Below, in pieces: positions 34,855 through 44,433 of a DNA stretch of 64,000 bases. How positions within the stretch are numbered: position 1 is the stretch's first letter; each line of letters starts with the position of its first letter. Source of the stretch: Sandaracinaceae bacterium (GTDB lineage Bacteria; Myxococcota_A; Polyangia; Polyangiales; Sandaracinaceae); NCBI GenBank assembly GCA_040218145.1, contig JAVJQK010000044.1:1-64000 (forward strand), in the 5' to 3' direction. Below the pieces are notes generated by a model. It saw nothing but the letters and a program-made list of their open reading frames with translations, was not told where the DNA came from and did not search any database. The position numbers and the translations under genes are program-made.

Positions 34855-37395
34855 GTGCCACCTCGTCTCCTCCCGCTTCTGCTCCTCCTCGTCACCGCTC
34901 CCGCCTCGGCGCAGACGATCACCAGCCGCTCCTGGTCGGATCCGCGCCCCGGCGTGCGCGTGCTCGAGGGCCGCACCTCCGGACCCACGACGCGCTTCTA
35001 CGCGACGTTCGTGGATCTCTGCGCGGACTACGTGCACGTCGACGCCACCGCGCGCCCGACGAGCCGGAGGAGCGCGGCGAGCTGGGGCGCGGCGGCCGGC
35101 GCGACGGTGGCGACGAACGGCGACTTCTTCCTCTACGACTCGCCGCCGCCCGTCTACGGCCTCGCGGTGGGGGGAGGCGCGGCCTGGCCCGTGGCGCAGA
35201 CCGGCGAGAGCGCCGCCGCGATGAGCTCCTGGTACCACCGCCGCTATGGCTGGATCGCCTTCGGGGACGGGTGGGTGGAGTTCAACCACACGCGCTGGGT
35301 GAAGAACAATCGAAGCCCGAGCGCCGGCTTCCGCCCGGGCACGGTCACGTCCGACATCCCGGCCGGCACGCAGGCGCTCGTCAGCGGCTTCCCCGAGCTC
35401 GTCACCGAGGGGACGCGCTACACCTGCGGGAGCCCGACGGCGTCCACTTGTTTTCCGGACCGCGGCGACATGCGTCAGCGCCACCCCCGCACGGCCATGG
35501 GGCTGACCGAAGATCGGCAGACCTTCATCCTGCTCGTGGTCGACGGCCGCTCGAGCAGCTCCGCCGGCATGTACGGAACGGAGCTCGCCAGCCTCATGCA
35601 CCAGCTCGGCGCGTGGCAGGCGTTCAACCTCGACGGCGGCGGCTCGAGCCAGATGTGGGTGGCGGGCCGCGGCACCATCAACCGGCCCTCGGACGGCACG
35701 CCGCGCTCGGTGGCGAACCACTGGGGCGTCTTCGCGGGCGCGGGCGGCGGACGCTCCCGCGCGCCGGGCAGCTGCGTCGCCGAGTACGACGAGTGCTTCC
35801 GGCGCAACCCGGACGGAGACGGCTGCGAGGTGGAGCAGGCCCTCTTCGACACGGCGGTGACGGGGGGCGACACGACCAGCGACGTCGACGGGGACGGTAT
35901 GGCGGACGCGTGCATCCGGAGCGGCGACGACCTCCGCTGCCGCGTCTCCAACGCGGAGTCCTGGGGCGGCTTCCACTGGCGCAACGACGCCTTCGGCGAC
36001 GACGACGGCTTCGACGCGCCGATGCGCTGGTCGACGGTCCGGATGGGCGACCTGAGCGGCGACGGGCTCGCCGACGTCTGCGCGCGCTTCGCCGCGGGCG
36101 TGCGCTGCTGGCCTTCGACGCCGGACGGAATGGGCGCGCCCTTCGACGGACCGACGCTCGCCGACGCGGGAGGCTGGCGGGGCGCGCCCTATGGCTCGAC
36201 CCTGCGCGTGGCCGACTTCGACGGAGACGGCCTCGACGATCTCTGCGTGCGGCGCTCGACCGACCTGCGCTGCTTCCGCTCGACGGGCGAGGGCTTCGAG
36301 GAGCCGGTGATCGGGCCCGCGTGGAGTGACGCGGACGGCTTCGACCAGCCCGCGCAGTACGCGACGATCCGGATGGGCGACCTGGACGGAGACGGCCGCG
36401 CGGACGTGTGCGCGCGACGCGCGAGCGGGGTCGAGTGTCACCTCTCCACGGGGGACGCGTTCGGGCCCGCGATCGCCGGACCGGCCTGGAACAACCGGCT
36501 CGGCTTCGACCGCGTTCGCTACTGGAGCACGATGCGCATGGCGGACGTGAACGGCGACGGGCGCGCCGATCTCTGCATCCGCACCTCGACCGACCTCCGC
36601 TGCCACTTCTTCGACGGCGCGGCGTTCGGGGACGCGGTGATCGTCGGCGATCTCGCCGATGACCGGGGCTGGGCCCAGCACGACAACTACGCCACGATCC
36701 GCGCGGGCGACGTCGACGGCGACGGCGCCGACGAGCTGTGCGCGCGGGCCAACGCCGGGATCCGATGCTGGCGCTGGAGCGGCGTGGACGCCGAGCCCGC
36801 GTTCAGCCGCTTCAACGGCCCCGCGCTCTCGAACGCCGACGGCTGGGGCGACCCGAAGTACTACCTGTCGCTCCGGCTGGCGGACATGAACGGGGATCGC
36901 CGCGCGGACCTCTGCGCCCGCGGAGCCGCCGGGCTTCGCTGCTGGCCCTCGACGGGCCTGGGGTTCGGCGACGCGGTCGCCGTCGACGGCTTCGACGACG
37001 CGCGCGGCTTCGACGTCCCCGCGCGCTACGCTTCGTTCACGGTGGCCGGCCCGCGCTGCATGCCCGTGGCCGAGACGTGCAACGGCCGCGACGACGACTG
37101 CGACCGCCTGATCGACGAGGGCGCGTGCGGCGACGACGACGCGGGGGCGGCCTCGGGCGACGCGAGCGCGCCCACGAGGGACGGCGGCGCCACCGCGCGC
37201 GACGGCGGCTCCGCGCCTCTCCGCGACGCGGGCCCGGACGTGCCGCTCTCCAGCGGGTGCAGCTGCCGCGCGGCCGTCCCGCACGGAGCGCCGGGGGCGA
37301 CGCTCGGGATGCTCCTCGCGCTCGGAGCCCTGCTCCTGCGGGTCAGGCGCTCCGCGCGCGCGTCTGCGCCTCGTGATGCGCGATCGCCTCGCTGA
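34855..37395 (+). CDS. NAGPA-domain/FG-GAP protein with MYXO-CTERM tail
   Basis: 846 aa. The start is GTG at 34855 after GGGGAGG. The Sec signal ends APASAQ. Residues about 22-300 match the NAGPA phosphodiester glycosidase domain (ATNGDFFLYD; FNLDGGGSSQMW). Residues about 335-735 hold FG-GAP/VCBS repeats with calcium loops (GDLDGDGRADVCARR). CNGRDDDCDRLIDEG is a MopE-type motif found in copper-binding secreted proteins. After an Asp/Gly/Ala linker, GCSCRAA, a membrane helix (GMLLALGALLL) and RVRRSAR form a MYXO-CTERM sorting tail. It is probably cleaved and anchored at the surface. Its last 53 bp overlap the STAS-like gene on the opposite strand. Confidence 0.85.
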   Translation: MPPRLLPLLLLLVTAPASAQTITSRSWSDPRPGVRVLEGRTSGPTTRFYATFVDLCADYVHVDATARPTSRRSAASWGAAAGATVATNGDFFLYDSPPPVYGLAVGGGAAWPVAQTGESAAAMSSWYHRRYGWIAFGDGWVEFNHTRWVKNNRSPSAGFRPGTVTSDIPAGTQALVSGFPELVTEGTRYTCGSPTASTCFPDRGDMRQRHPRTAMGLTEDRQTFILLVVDGRSSSSAGMYGTELASLMHQLGAWQAFNLDGGGSSQMWVAGRGTINRPSDGTPRSVANHWGVFAGAGGGRSRAPGSCVAEYDECFRRNPDGDGCEVEQALFDTAVTGGDTTSDVDGDGMADACIRSGDDLRCRVSNAESWGGFHWRNDAFGDDDGFDAPMRWSTVRMGDLSGDGLADVCARFAAGVRCWPSTPDGMGAPFDGPTLADAGGWRGAPYGSTLRVADFDGDGLDDLCVRRSTDLRCFRSTGEGFEEPVIGPAWSDADGFDQPAQYATIRMGDLDGDGRADVCARRASGVECHLSTGDAFGPAIAGPAWNNRLGFDRVRYWSTMRMADVNGDGRADLCIRTSTDLRCHFFDGAAFGDAVIVGDLADDRGWAQHDNYATIRAGDVDGDGADELCARANAGIRCWRWSGVDAEPAFSRFNGPALSNADGWGDPKYYLSLRLADMNGDRRADLCARGAAGLRCWPSTGLGFGDAVAVDGFDDARGFDVPARYASFTVAGPRCMPVAETCNGRDDDCDRLIDEGACGDDDAGAASGDASAPTRDGGATARDGGSAPLRDAGPDVPLSSGCSCRAAVPHGAPGATLGMLLALGALLLRVRRSARASAPRDARSPR

Positions 37396-37711
37396 CCGAG
37401 GCGAACATGTGCAGGCTGTTTCCGAGCACGAGCCGCGCGGCCGATCCGGCGAAGCGGACCGTCGGGCTGCTCGAGGCCACGTAGATCCGCATCAGATCGG
37501 CCCGGTGCCGCTTGATCACCTGGAGGTAGCCCTGGACGACCTCGGTCGAGAACGAGCGCACCGGACCGGTGGCGTCGAAGAGGATCGCGACCGGGCCAGG
37601 CACGGAAGCGACCAAGCGCTCGATCGAGGTCAGGAGCTCGGTGATCCCCTCGGCCTCCTGGGGCGCCGAGTCCGTCACCCACAGCCCCGGACTCATCTCC
37701 ATCCACTCCAT
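37343..37711 (-). CDS. STAS-like single-domain protein
   Basis: 122 aa, no signal peptide. The core has beta-alpha-beta alternation (VAILFDATGPVRSFSTEVVQGY; LMRIYVASSSPTVRFAGSAA; LVLGNSLHMFASVSEAIAHH), as in STAS/SpoIIAA-like proteins of myxobacteria. A phosphorylatable Ser in the DxxG... position cannot be fixed. It may be a regulatory partner of an unlinked factor. The ATG at 37711 is taken; ATGs at 37702 and 37696 are also possible. The 3' 53 bp lie inside the opposite-strand NAGPA gene. Confidence 0.6.
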   Translation of the reverse strand: MEWMEMSPGLWVTDSAPQEAEGITELLTSIERLVASVPGPVAILFDATGPVRSFSTEVVQGYLQVIKRHRADLMRIYVASSSPTVRFAGSAARLVLGNSLHMFASVSEAIAHHEAQTRARSA

Positions 37712-37773
37712 CACGGAATGGATACGGCGAGACCGGCCGCGACTGTGGGGTTCGAGCGTCCGCCCCGCGAAGA

Positions 37774-39780
37774 TCAGTCCGGTCCGCCGATCACGGGGGG
37801 CGACGGCGGCACGAGGAAGAAGACGTCGCGGCTGTCGAGCTCCGTGAATCCGTCGCCGATGACGCGCACCGTGGCCCGGAAGATCTGGGGCTCGCTCGAG
37901 GCCTCGACCGTGTCGTTCTGTCGGACGTAGATGTCGAAGCAGACGCGCGTGTCGGTGGTGACGGACGGGAAGGTGTCGAGCACCCCGTCGTCGTCCCGGT
38001 CCTCGGCGCGGCGCCGCGTGCAGCCGCGGACGCGGTCGCCCATCGGGTTCGCTTCGAGGTGGTCGAAGAACGCCGCCTCGGTGTCCACGGCGTCGGTCGG
38101 GTCGTCGACGAACTGCGCCGTGATGTCGAGGCGGCTCTGCTCGGCGAGGATCTGGATGTTGTTGACCACGCCGGCCGAGATCATGCCGCCCGTGTAGTCC
38201 TCGACGAGCGGCCGGCCCATGAAGTCGGTGGTGCCGGTGTCCCGCGCGAGCGCCTCGAGGTCGGCGCGCGCGCCGCCGCCGAAGCCGCCGGTCTGGGCGA
38301 TGCCCGTGATGCGGACCCGGTTCGCGTTGGCCTGCGCGACCACGTCGTCGTAGTCGACCGCGCCGGGCACGCCGCTGTACGGCTCGGAGCCCATGGGCCC
38401 GTTGTGCATCTGGATGTCGCTGATGAGCACGATGATCGGCACCGCGTCGTTCCGGAAGCAGGCGTAGCCGAAGGTGTCCATGCGGCAGGGGCCGAAGCGC
38501 GAGTCCGCCCGCGCCGGCACGCCGTTGAGCGAGTTGCCCGTCACCGCCGACCACACCGCCTGGCCGTGGCTCTCCGGGCCGTCACCGCCGCCCGCCGGCT
38601 CGTACGAGGCGTTCGCCGCGCCCATCGCCATCGCGGTGTCGTTGGTCATGTCCAGGTAGTGCTCGTAGGGCAGGTCGCCGGACGAGCCGTAGCTGCCGAT
38701 GGGGTAGTCGCGGAAGCCGCCGAGCCCGAACCACGCGTCCGGGATCACGCCGCGGATCCGGGTGATGAGGTCCGCGATGCCGGTCTTGAGCGAGTCGATC
38801 GACGAGCCCATCGAGCCCGTCTCGTCCATCAGGAAGTAGACGTCCGCCTTGGCGATGCTCGTCGCGAAGTCGAGCGTGTCCTGCGGCGGCATCGGCGCCT
38901 CCATGTAGGGCACGACGAAGACGAAGTCGCCGAGGTTGCGCGGGTTGTCCATCGGGTCGAGCGGATCGGTGCCCGCGGCGCGCTCGATGAGATCGGTGAC
39001 GCCGTCGCCGTCGCTGTCCGCGCGGGTGGGGTCGAGACCGATCTCCCACTCGAGCCGATCCGAGAGGCCGTCGTCGTCGCTGTCCGGATCGCGGAAGTCG
39101 GGGATGGTGTCGCCGTCCGAGTCGACGGGCGGCGAGAAGACGTCGTCGTCCCCCGCCTCGACCGCGTCGGGGATGCCGTCGTCGTCGCTGTCGAGGTCCT
39201 CGTGGTCGAGCAGGCCGTCGCGGTCGGTGTCCGGACCGAACTCGTCGCCGTCCATGATGAGGTCGTTGTCGGAGTCGGGGTCCCGGTAGTTCGGCCGCTC
39301 GTCTCCGTCGCTGTCGGCGGGCGGGTCGAGCACGCCGGCGAGCTCCTGCTCGTCGCGGACGAGATCGTTGTCGTCGTCGAGATCCGCGTAGTTGGGGATG
39401 CGGTCGAGGTCGAAGTCGCCCACGCCCTCGATCTGATCGGGGTAGCCGTTGTTGTCCGAGTCGAGGTCGAGGTAGTCGGGGCGCGTGTCGAGGTCGGAGT
39501 CGCGCGGCTCGGTCGCGAGGTCGGTGTCGCCCGCCTCGTCCCGGTCGAGGATGCCGTCACCGTCCGAGTCGTCGTCGAGGTAATCCGGTGTGCCGTCCCC
39601 GTCGGTGTCGCGCCGGAGGGCACGCCCCTCGTCCTCGTCGGAGATGAAGTCACCGTCCGAGTCGGCGCCGGGGGGCACCGCGCCGTCGCCGAGGCCAGCG
39701 TCGCCTACGGCGCCGCCGTTGTCACACCCGCCCAGGACCAGGAGAAGAAGGAAGATCGAGCCGAGTGGCATGCGTCGCAT
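37774..39780 (-). CDS. Thrombospondin-3 repeat/VWA lipoprotein
   Basis: 668 aa. The signal ends LVLGGCDNGG, with Asp after the lipid Cys. Residues about 40-280 are about ten thrombospondin type 3 calcium repeats (DSDGDGTPD, DLDSDDDGIPD), rich in Asp. Residues about 310-560 are a von Willebrand A domain with MIDAS DETGSMGSS. A Cys-containing beta domain follows. The Asp-rich rod would stiffen with Ca2+ and present the VWA domain. Adhesion at the cell surface is inferred. No operon partner is evident; the next gene upstream, for the PQQ/VIT/VWA protein, ends 55 bp away on the same strand. Confidence 0.9.
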   Translation of the reverse strand: MRRMPLGSIFLLLLVLGGCDNGGAVGDAGLGDGAVPPGADSDGDFISDEDEGRALRRDTDGDGTPDYLDDDSDGDGILDRDEAGDTDLATEPRDSDLDTRPDYLDLDSDNNGYPDQIEGVGDFDLDRIPNYADLDDDNDLVRDEQELAGVLDPPADSDGDERPNYRDPDSDNDLIMDGDEFGPDTDRDGLLDHEDLDSDDDGIPDAVEAGDDDVFSPPVDSDGDTIPDFRDPDSDDDGLSDRLEWEIGLDPTRADSDGDGVTDLIERAAGTDPLDPMDNPRNLGDFVFVVPYMEAPMPPQDTLDFATSIAKADVYFLMDETGSMGSSIDSLKTGIADLITRIRGVIPDAWFGLGGFRDYPIGSYGSSGDLPYEHYLDMTNDTAMAMGAANASYEPAGGGDGPESHGQAVWSAVTGNSLNGVPARADSRFGPCRMDTFGYACFRNDAVPIIVLISDIQMHNGPMGSEPYSGVPGAVDYDDVVAQANANRVRITGIAQTGGFGGGARADLEALARDTGTTDFMGRPLVEDYTGGMISAGVVNNIQILAEQSRLDITAQFVDDPTDAVDTEAAFFDHLEANPMGDRVRGCTRRRAEDRDDDGVLDTFPSVTTDTRVCFDIYVRQNDTVEASSEPQIFRATVRVIGDGFTELDSRDVFFLVPPSPPVIGGPD

Positions 39781-39834
39781 GGCCTGACTCTACTCCCGCT
39801 GCCGGGTCCGTTCGAGAGGCGTCGGCGCGATGGC

Positions 39835-42800
39835 TCACTCGTCGCGTCGGACGGCGGGCGGGGCGCGTCTCAGGCGTGCGATCGGGAACGGCTTCCAGGT
39901 CGCGGTCTTGCGCGCTCCTGCCCCGAGACGCCGCAGACAGTCCGCGAGCGCCGCCTGATCGATCGTGCCGTCGGCGCGGCGCGCCTGCTCGGTGCAGCGC
40001 CTCCGCGCGTCGTCGGCTCCCGATCCAGCTCGGTCCCCGCGCGGCTCGGACTCCGAGGGCTCGGCCTCGGCCGCGGGCGGGTCCACGTCGGGGGTGACCG
40101 GCGACGCGGTGGCGCCCCCGATCGTCCCGAGGCCGCCCAGGCCGATGGTGCCCTCGCCCACGCCTCCGCCGCCTCGCCCATAGCCCGTGCCGGAGCCCGA
40201 GCCGTAGCCGAGCGCGTCGAGCTGTCCCCGCAGCGCGCGTCGCGCGGGTGCGGCGGGTCGCGGAGCCAGGGAGGGAGTCGGCGACGGACCGCGTGAGGTC
40301 GTCGACCCGCGGCTGCCCTGGGCGTTCGCCTCCCGGGCGCGCTCCTGCCCGGCCGGGCTCTGCTGCGGCTGGTGCACCGTCGCCTGCGCCGGCTCGTCCA
40401 CCCGGTAGCCCTCGTCGATGGCCAGGAACGCCGTCCACTGCGTCAGCAGGTGATGCCGCAGGCCGAGCTGCGTGACCTCCTCCTGCAGCGCCTCGTTCGG
40501 CTGCAGCGCCATCGCGGTCATCAGGTCGCGGATGCGGGTGCGGGCCCAGACGGATCCGAGCTCCGGGCGCGCTTCGCCCTCGGAGGGGAGCGACACCGAG
40601 ACGCGCTGCGTGAACGGGCGGCCCGCGAGCCGACCGCGGATCGTGATCTCACCCCGCCCACCCGAGGCGTAGCGGCCGTGGACCACGAGCGGCCGGTCCG
40701 CATAGAGGTCCGGCAGCCGGCGCGGGTAGGCGCCCTGCACCTCGAGGTCGCCCCAGTCCACGCGGAGATCGGTCAGGTAGGGGCTGGCGATGCGCTCGTG
40801 GAAGCGGTCGGCCGCCGCCTCGGGCGACTCGTCGAGCGTGACCACCTGCACGTCGCCGCGCCCCACCTCGGCCAGCCGCGTCAGGAGGTAGCGGTTGACG
40901 GCGGAGCCCACGCCGAAGCCGAAGACACGCGACTGCCCGAGCCGCTGATGCACCTCCCGGAAGACTTCGGTCTCGTTCCCGATGAAGCCGTCCGTCATCA
41001 ACAGCACCACGCGCATCCGGCCGTCCTCGGCCTCCGGCTCGAGGGCCGCGCGCACGCCGCGCAGCATCTCGGTCGCGCCGAGGGCGCGCATCTCGTCCAC
41101 GAAGCGCCTCGCGCGGGACAGGTTCTCCTCGCTCGCAGGGAGCGCCGCGTCCGAGAGCGCGCTGGTGGTGTCCGAGAAGCTGAGCACGCGGAAGGTGTCG
41201 GTCGGGCGCAGCCCCCCGAGCGCGCGCTGCATCGCGGCCTTGGCCAGCTCCATCGGCCGGCCGTGCATCGAGCTCGACGTGTCCACCACGAAGACGACCT
41301 CGCGCGGCATGACCTCGTCCTCGGGCACGTTCAGGCGCGGGTGCAGGGCGAGCGAGAAGTGGCCGCGCTCCCCCTCCTCGGGCGGGCTCGCGAGCACGGA
41401 GACGGTCGGCGCCTCGCCCGCGATGGCGAAGCGCACGTCGAGATCGCGGTCCGGCGCCGCGGCCTCGGCGAGCGAGACGTGCGCCGCGCGGCCGCGCCGC
41501 TCCACCTCGATCTCGTGGGTGGGCGAGCGCACGCCGCGGAGCTCCGCGCCGACGTCGGCGTCGATGGTGACCTCCACGCGATCGGGCCGCTCCCCGCCCG
41601 GCGCGAGCACGACCTGGCGGGTCGGCGCGTCGTCGCTCGCGCCCTGCTCGGGCTGGTAGCGCGCGCCCGCGACCATCGGATAGACGAAGCGGTAGCTGCC
41701 CTCCTCGTAGGGCAGGACCTGCGTGTAGTGGAGCGTGACCCGGATGGCGTCGCCGGGCCGGATGTTGGCCACCGACTGGCGGAAGAGGTTCGGGCGCTCC
41801 TGCTCGAGCAAGCTCGCGAGCACCCCGCGCTCTCGCGCGTCCTCGTATCGCTCCCGCGCCTCCTGGCGGCGGTGGATCTGCGCGCGCACCACGCGGTCGC
41901 CGGCCCGCATCTCCATCGCGTCCACCGCCGCGTCGTCCGGGAGCGGGAAGAGATAGACCGCCTCGACCGCGCGGTCGTAGGGGTTCTGAAAAGTCTGCTC
42001 GACGCGCACCCGGGCCACGAAGCCGCTGACGTCGGCGTGCACGCGCGTGCCCTGCAGCGGGAAGCCGGCGATCTCCTCGTCCCGGGGCTCCTCGTTCAGC
42101 TGCAAGGTGCCTTCACTCGGCCGCTCGTCCTCCTCGGCCGGCGGCTCGGTCGCGAGCACGCGCCCGTTGTGCTGCGCGTTGCCACCCCACATGTGCCAGC
42201 CGTCGAAGCTCACGTCCGAGACCTCGAGGCCGACCACGCCCCCGCGCGCGGTGCTCGCGTAGACCCAGCCGTGCCCGACGGTGGGCTGCGCCGCGATCGG
42301 CTCGCCGACGTCGTACGCCCAGGCGGTCATGCCCGTGTCGATGTCGAGGCCGAAGAGGTGACCGTCCTGCGTGCCGAAGACGAGCTGACTCCCCGCCACG
42401 GCCGGCGGGCTCGCTGGACGCGAGCGCGTGTCGTTCGTGTAGCGGCGGCGCCAGAGCAGCTCCCCCGACTCGGCGTCCCGGCAGTGCACCTCGTTCCCGA
42501 TGGTCTGGTAGGCGCGCCCCTCGATCACCGTCGCGCGGGATCCCTCGTATCGCCAGCCGCGTTGCACGTCCGGATCCGGTCGTCCCGCCACGTACGCCGC
42601 GGGCACCGGGTCGTGCTCCCGCTCGGTCCGCCCGTTCGCCTTGGCGAGCACGACGGCGCGCTCCACCACCTGCCGCTCGCCTTCGAGGGCCTCGCGGCGC
42701 CGCACCGTGACGTGCACCTCGTCGTGATGGATCCACGGCGCGCTCGTCGCGTGGACGCGCCGACGCCAGCGCACCCGGCCCGTGCGCTGGTCCACGCGAT

Positions 42801-43680
42801 AGACCGTGCCGCGCATGGTCGTGAAGTACGCGTCGCCGTCCATCAGGATCGGCGCGTTCATCACGTCGCCGTCGACCGGGATGCTCCAGCGCGGCGCCCC
42901 GTTTCCGAGCGCGAGCGCGGTGAAGCCGTAGCGCCGCCCGTCCCCCGTGCCCCAGCCGGTGGTGCCGGCCTCGAGCCCGCCGGGCGACTGGCCGTCGATG
43001 AGGTGACCGGAGAACACGAGGCCGTTGGCCGCGGCGGGCTGGCTCATCAGCGGGTCGCCGAGCCAGCGACTCCAGCGCTGCCGCCCGGTGTCCGCGTCCA
43101 CCGCGAACAGGGTGCAGCTCTCGGTGTTGAAGAGGATCTTGCCGTCCTCGAGGATGGCGGCCGAGGGCCCCCCGTCGGGCGCGGACGCGGTCCACTCGCT
43201 CTCGCCGGTGCGCGCGTCGTAGGCGAAGACCTGGTGGCTCGAGAAGCCGCCGCCCACGTAGACCTTCCCGCCGCCGTAGATGGGCGTGAGCAGATGCTGC
43301 AGGCCGCCGCGCGTGCGCGCGAACCAGCCGCGGTGGTAGCCGTCGAAGGTGAACCGGCTGGTCTGCCCGACGTGGGTGGTCGGGATGTTCAGCGCCCGCG
43401 GGGCCATGCGGCTGGTGAGCGCGACGGTGTCGGCGGGCACGGCGGGCTCGAGCGGCGCCTCGGCGGCCCCGGCCAGCTCCTCCACGTCGGGAGGAGGCAC
43501 GACCTCGTCCCCCGTGGTGACGCGCGCCTCGTTCTGTCGCGACGAGGGTGAATCAGAGGCGCCCTGCGGCGTCCCACTGCTCGTGCCGCACCCGATCGCG
43601 ACCGCGATCAGCGAGAGCGTCTGGCACGCACGTGTCCAACCGCGGCGGGCGCTCCGCCGTCCAAGAGTGCTTCGGTTCAT
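39835..43680 (-). CDS. PQQ-propeller/VIT/VWA fusion lipoprotein
   Basis: 1281 aa, the largest gene here. GGAGGAGAGGG precedes the ATG at 43680. The lipobox is VAIGCGTSS. Residues about 95-480 are PQQ-type propeller repeats (VYVGGGFSSHQVFAYDARTG; FGTQDGHLFGLDIDTG). Residues about 545-665 are a VIT domain, and about 790-970 a VWA domain with MIDAS DTSSSMHGRP. After a helical region the Gly-rich motif GYGSGSGTGYGRGGGGVGEG and GTIGLGGLGTIGG follow, like AgmX/PglI-type myxobacterial motility proteins. The tail is Arg-rich. VIT-VWA pairs occur in inter-alpha-inhibitor-like proteins; the PQQ half is unusual. Confidence 0.85.
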   Translation of the reverse strand: MNRSTLGRRSARRGWTRACQTLSLIAVAIGCGTSSGTPQGASDSPSSRQNEARVTTGDEVVPPPDVEELAGAAEAPLEPAVPADTVALTSRMAPRALNIPTTHVGQTSRFTFDGYHRGWFARTRGGLQHLLTPIYGGGKVYVGGGFSSHQVFAYDARTGESEWTASAPDGGPSAAILEDGKILFNTESCTLFAVDADTGRQRWSRWLGDPLMSQPAAANGLVFSGHLIDGQSPGGLEAGTTGWGTGDGRRYGFTALALGNGAPRWSIPVDGDVMNAPILMDGDAYFTTMRGTVYRVDQRTGRVRWRRRVHATSAPWIHHDEVHVTVRRREALEGERQVVERAVVLAKANGRTEREHDPVPAAYVAGRPDPDVQRGWRYEGSRATVIEGRAYQTIGNEVHCRDAESGELLWRRRYTNDTRSRPASPPAVAGSQLVFGTQDGHLFGLDIDTGMTAWAYDVGEPIAAQPTVGHGWVYASTARGGVVGLEVSDVSFDGWHMWGGNAQHNGRVLATEPPAEEDERPSEGTLQLNEEPRDEEIAGFPLQGTRVHADVSGFVARVRVEQTFQNPYDRAVEAVYLFPLPDDAAVDAMEMRAGDRVVRAQIHRRQEARERYEDARERGVLASLLEQERPNLFRQSVANIRPGDAIRVTLHYTQVLPYEEGSYRFVYPMVAGARYQPEQGASDDAPTRQVVLAPGGERPDRVEVTIDADVGAELRGVRSPTHEIEVERRGRAAHVSLAEAAAPDRDLDVRFAIAGEAPTVSVLASPPEEGERGHFSLALHPRLNVPEDEVMPREVVFVVDTSSSMHGRPMELAKAAMQRALGGLRPTDTFRVLSFSDTTSALSDAALPASEENLSRARRFVDEMRALGATEMLRGVRAALEPEAEDGRMRVVLLMTDGFIGNETEVFREVHQRLGQSRVFGFGVGSAVNRYLLTRLAEVGRGDVQVVTLDESPEAAADRFHERIASPYLTDLRVDWGDLEVQGAYPRRLPDLYADRPLVVHGRYASGGRGEITIRGRLAGRPFTQRVSVSLPSEGEARPELGSVWARTRIRDLMTAMALQPNEALQEEVTQLGLRHHLLTQWTAFLAIDEGYRVDEPAQATVHQPQQSPAGQERAREANAQGSRGSTTSRGPSPTPSLAPRPAAPARRALRGQLDALGYGSGSGTGYGRGGGGVGEGTIGLGGLGTIGGATASPVTPDVDPPAAEAEPSESEPRGDRAGSGADDARRRCTEQARRADGTIDQAALADCLRRLGAGARKTATWKPFPIARLRRAPPAVRRDE

Positions 43681-43740
43681 CCCTCTCCTCCGGAGCGGTG
43701 CAACCGCGCAGACCGGAGACAGCTTGGGTACGGTTCGGCG

Positions 43741-44433
43741 ATGGACGAGATCACCGTCGACGACCGACTGGACGAGTGGGCGGACGCGTGGCGTGCGTGC
43801 CGGCTCCAGGCGCCGGCCGATCAGTGGCGCGCCGAGTGCGAAGCCGACTGGGCGGAGGACGCGGTCCTGCACCTCGAGTCGCTGGACACCCCCGACTGGC
43901 GGGCGGCCCGGGTCGAGCGTGACGCGCTCGCGCGATCGGCGGACGCGTGGTTCGCGGCGCTCGCGCTGGCGCTCCGCGATCGGCGACATCGGGTCTGGAC
44001 CGGCGCGCTCGACGCGCTCACCGAGCTGGGGCCATCGCGACGGGCGGAGCTGGAGAGCGCGCTGTGCAGCCTCGTCGAGACCCCGCCGCCGGCGGCCTAC
44101 GAGGGCGCGCCGGCCTCCATCGCGTCACGCCATCGCGGCGTCACCGGGCACCCTTGGTCGGCCGACGGGCTGGCCCGCCTGGCGGAGCTGACACGCGATC
44201 CGCGCCCCGTGGTCGCGGCGGGCGCCGCCTTCGTGCTGGGACGACCGCGGTTCCTCGCGGAGGGGATGGAGGCGCTGTCGGCGTGGAGTCTGCGCGACGA
44301 TCTCCCCGAGAGCGCGCTCGACCTCCTCGAGCACCTCGTCCCCGCGCTCGAGAGTCACCTCGGCGCGCCCCGGAGCGGCGACGCCCGGATCGAGCGGCTG
44401 CGCTCCTTGCTCGCTACATCTGCGAGCGGTTGA
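43741..44433 (+). CDS. HEAT-like helical protein
   Basis: 230 aa, no signal or membrane segment. Repeated helical pairs (AWFAALALALRDRRHRVW; LARLAELTRDPRPVVAAGAAFVLG) suggest HEAT-type repeats and a cytoplasmic scaffold role. It is divergent from the large VWA gene with 60 bp between starts. The last 20 bp overlap the opposite-strand lipoprotein gene. Confidence 0.5.
   Translation: MDEITVDDRLDEWADAWRACRLQAPADQWRAECEADWAEDAVLHLESLDTPDWRAARVERDALARSADAWFAALALALRDRRHRVWTGALDALTELGPSRRAELESALCSLVETPPPAAYEGAPASIASRHRGVTGHPWSADGLARLAELTRDPRPVVAAGAAFVLGRPRFLAEGMEALSAWSLRDDLPESALDLLEHLVPALESHLGAPRSGDARIERLRSLLATSASG

Noticed and set aside
34855-37395. Calling the NAGPA protein MopE
   Set aside because: It shares only the short CNGRDDDCD motif; overall architecture differs.
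43681-43989. 5' extension of the PQQ/VIT/VWA gene
   Set aside because: No signal peptide there, and the ATG at 43680 has a strong Shine-Dalgarno and signal.
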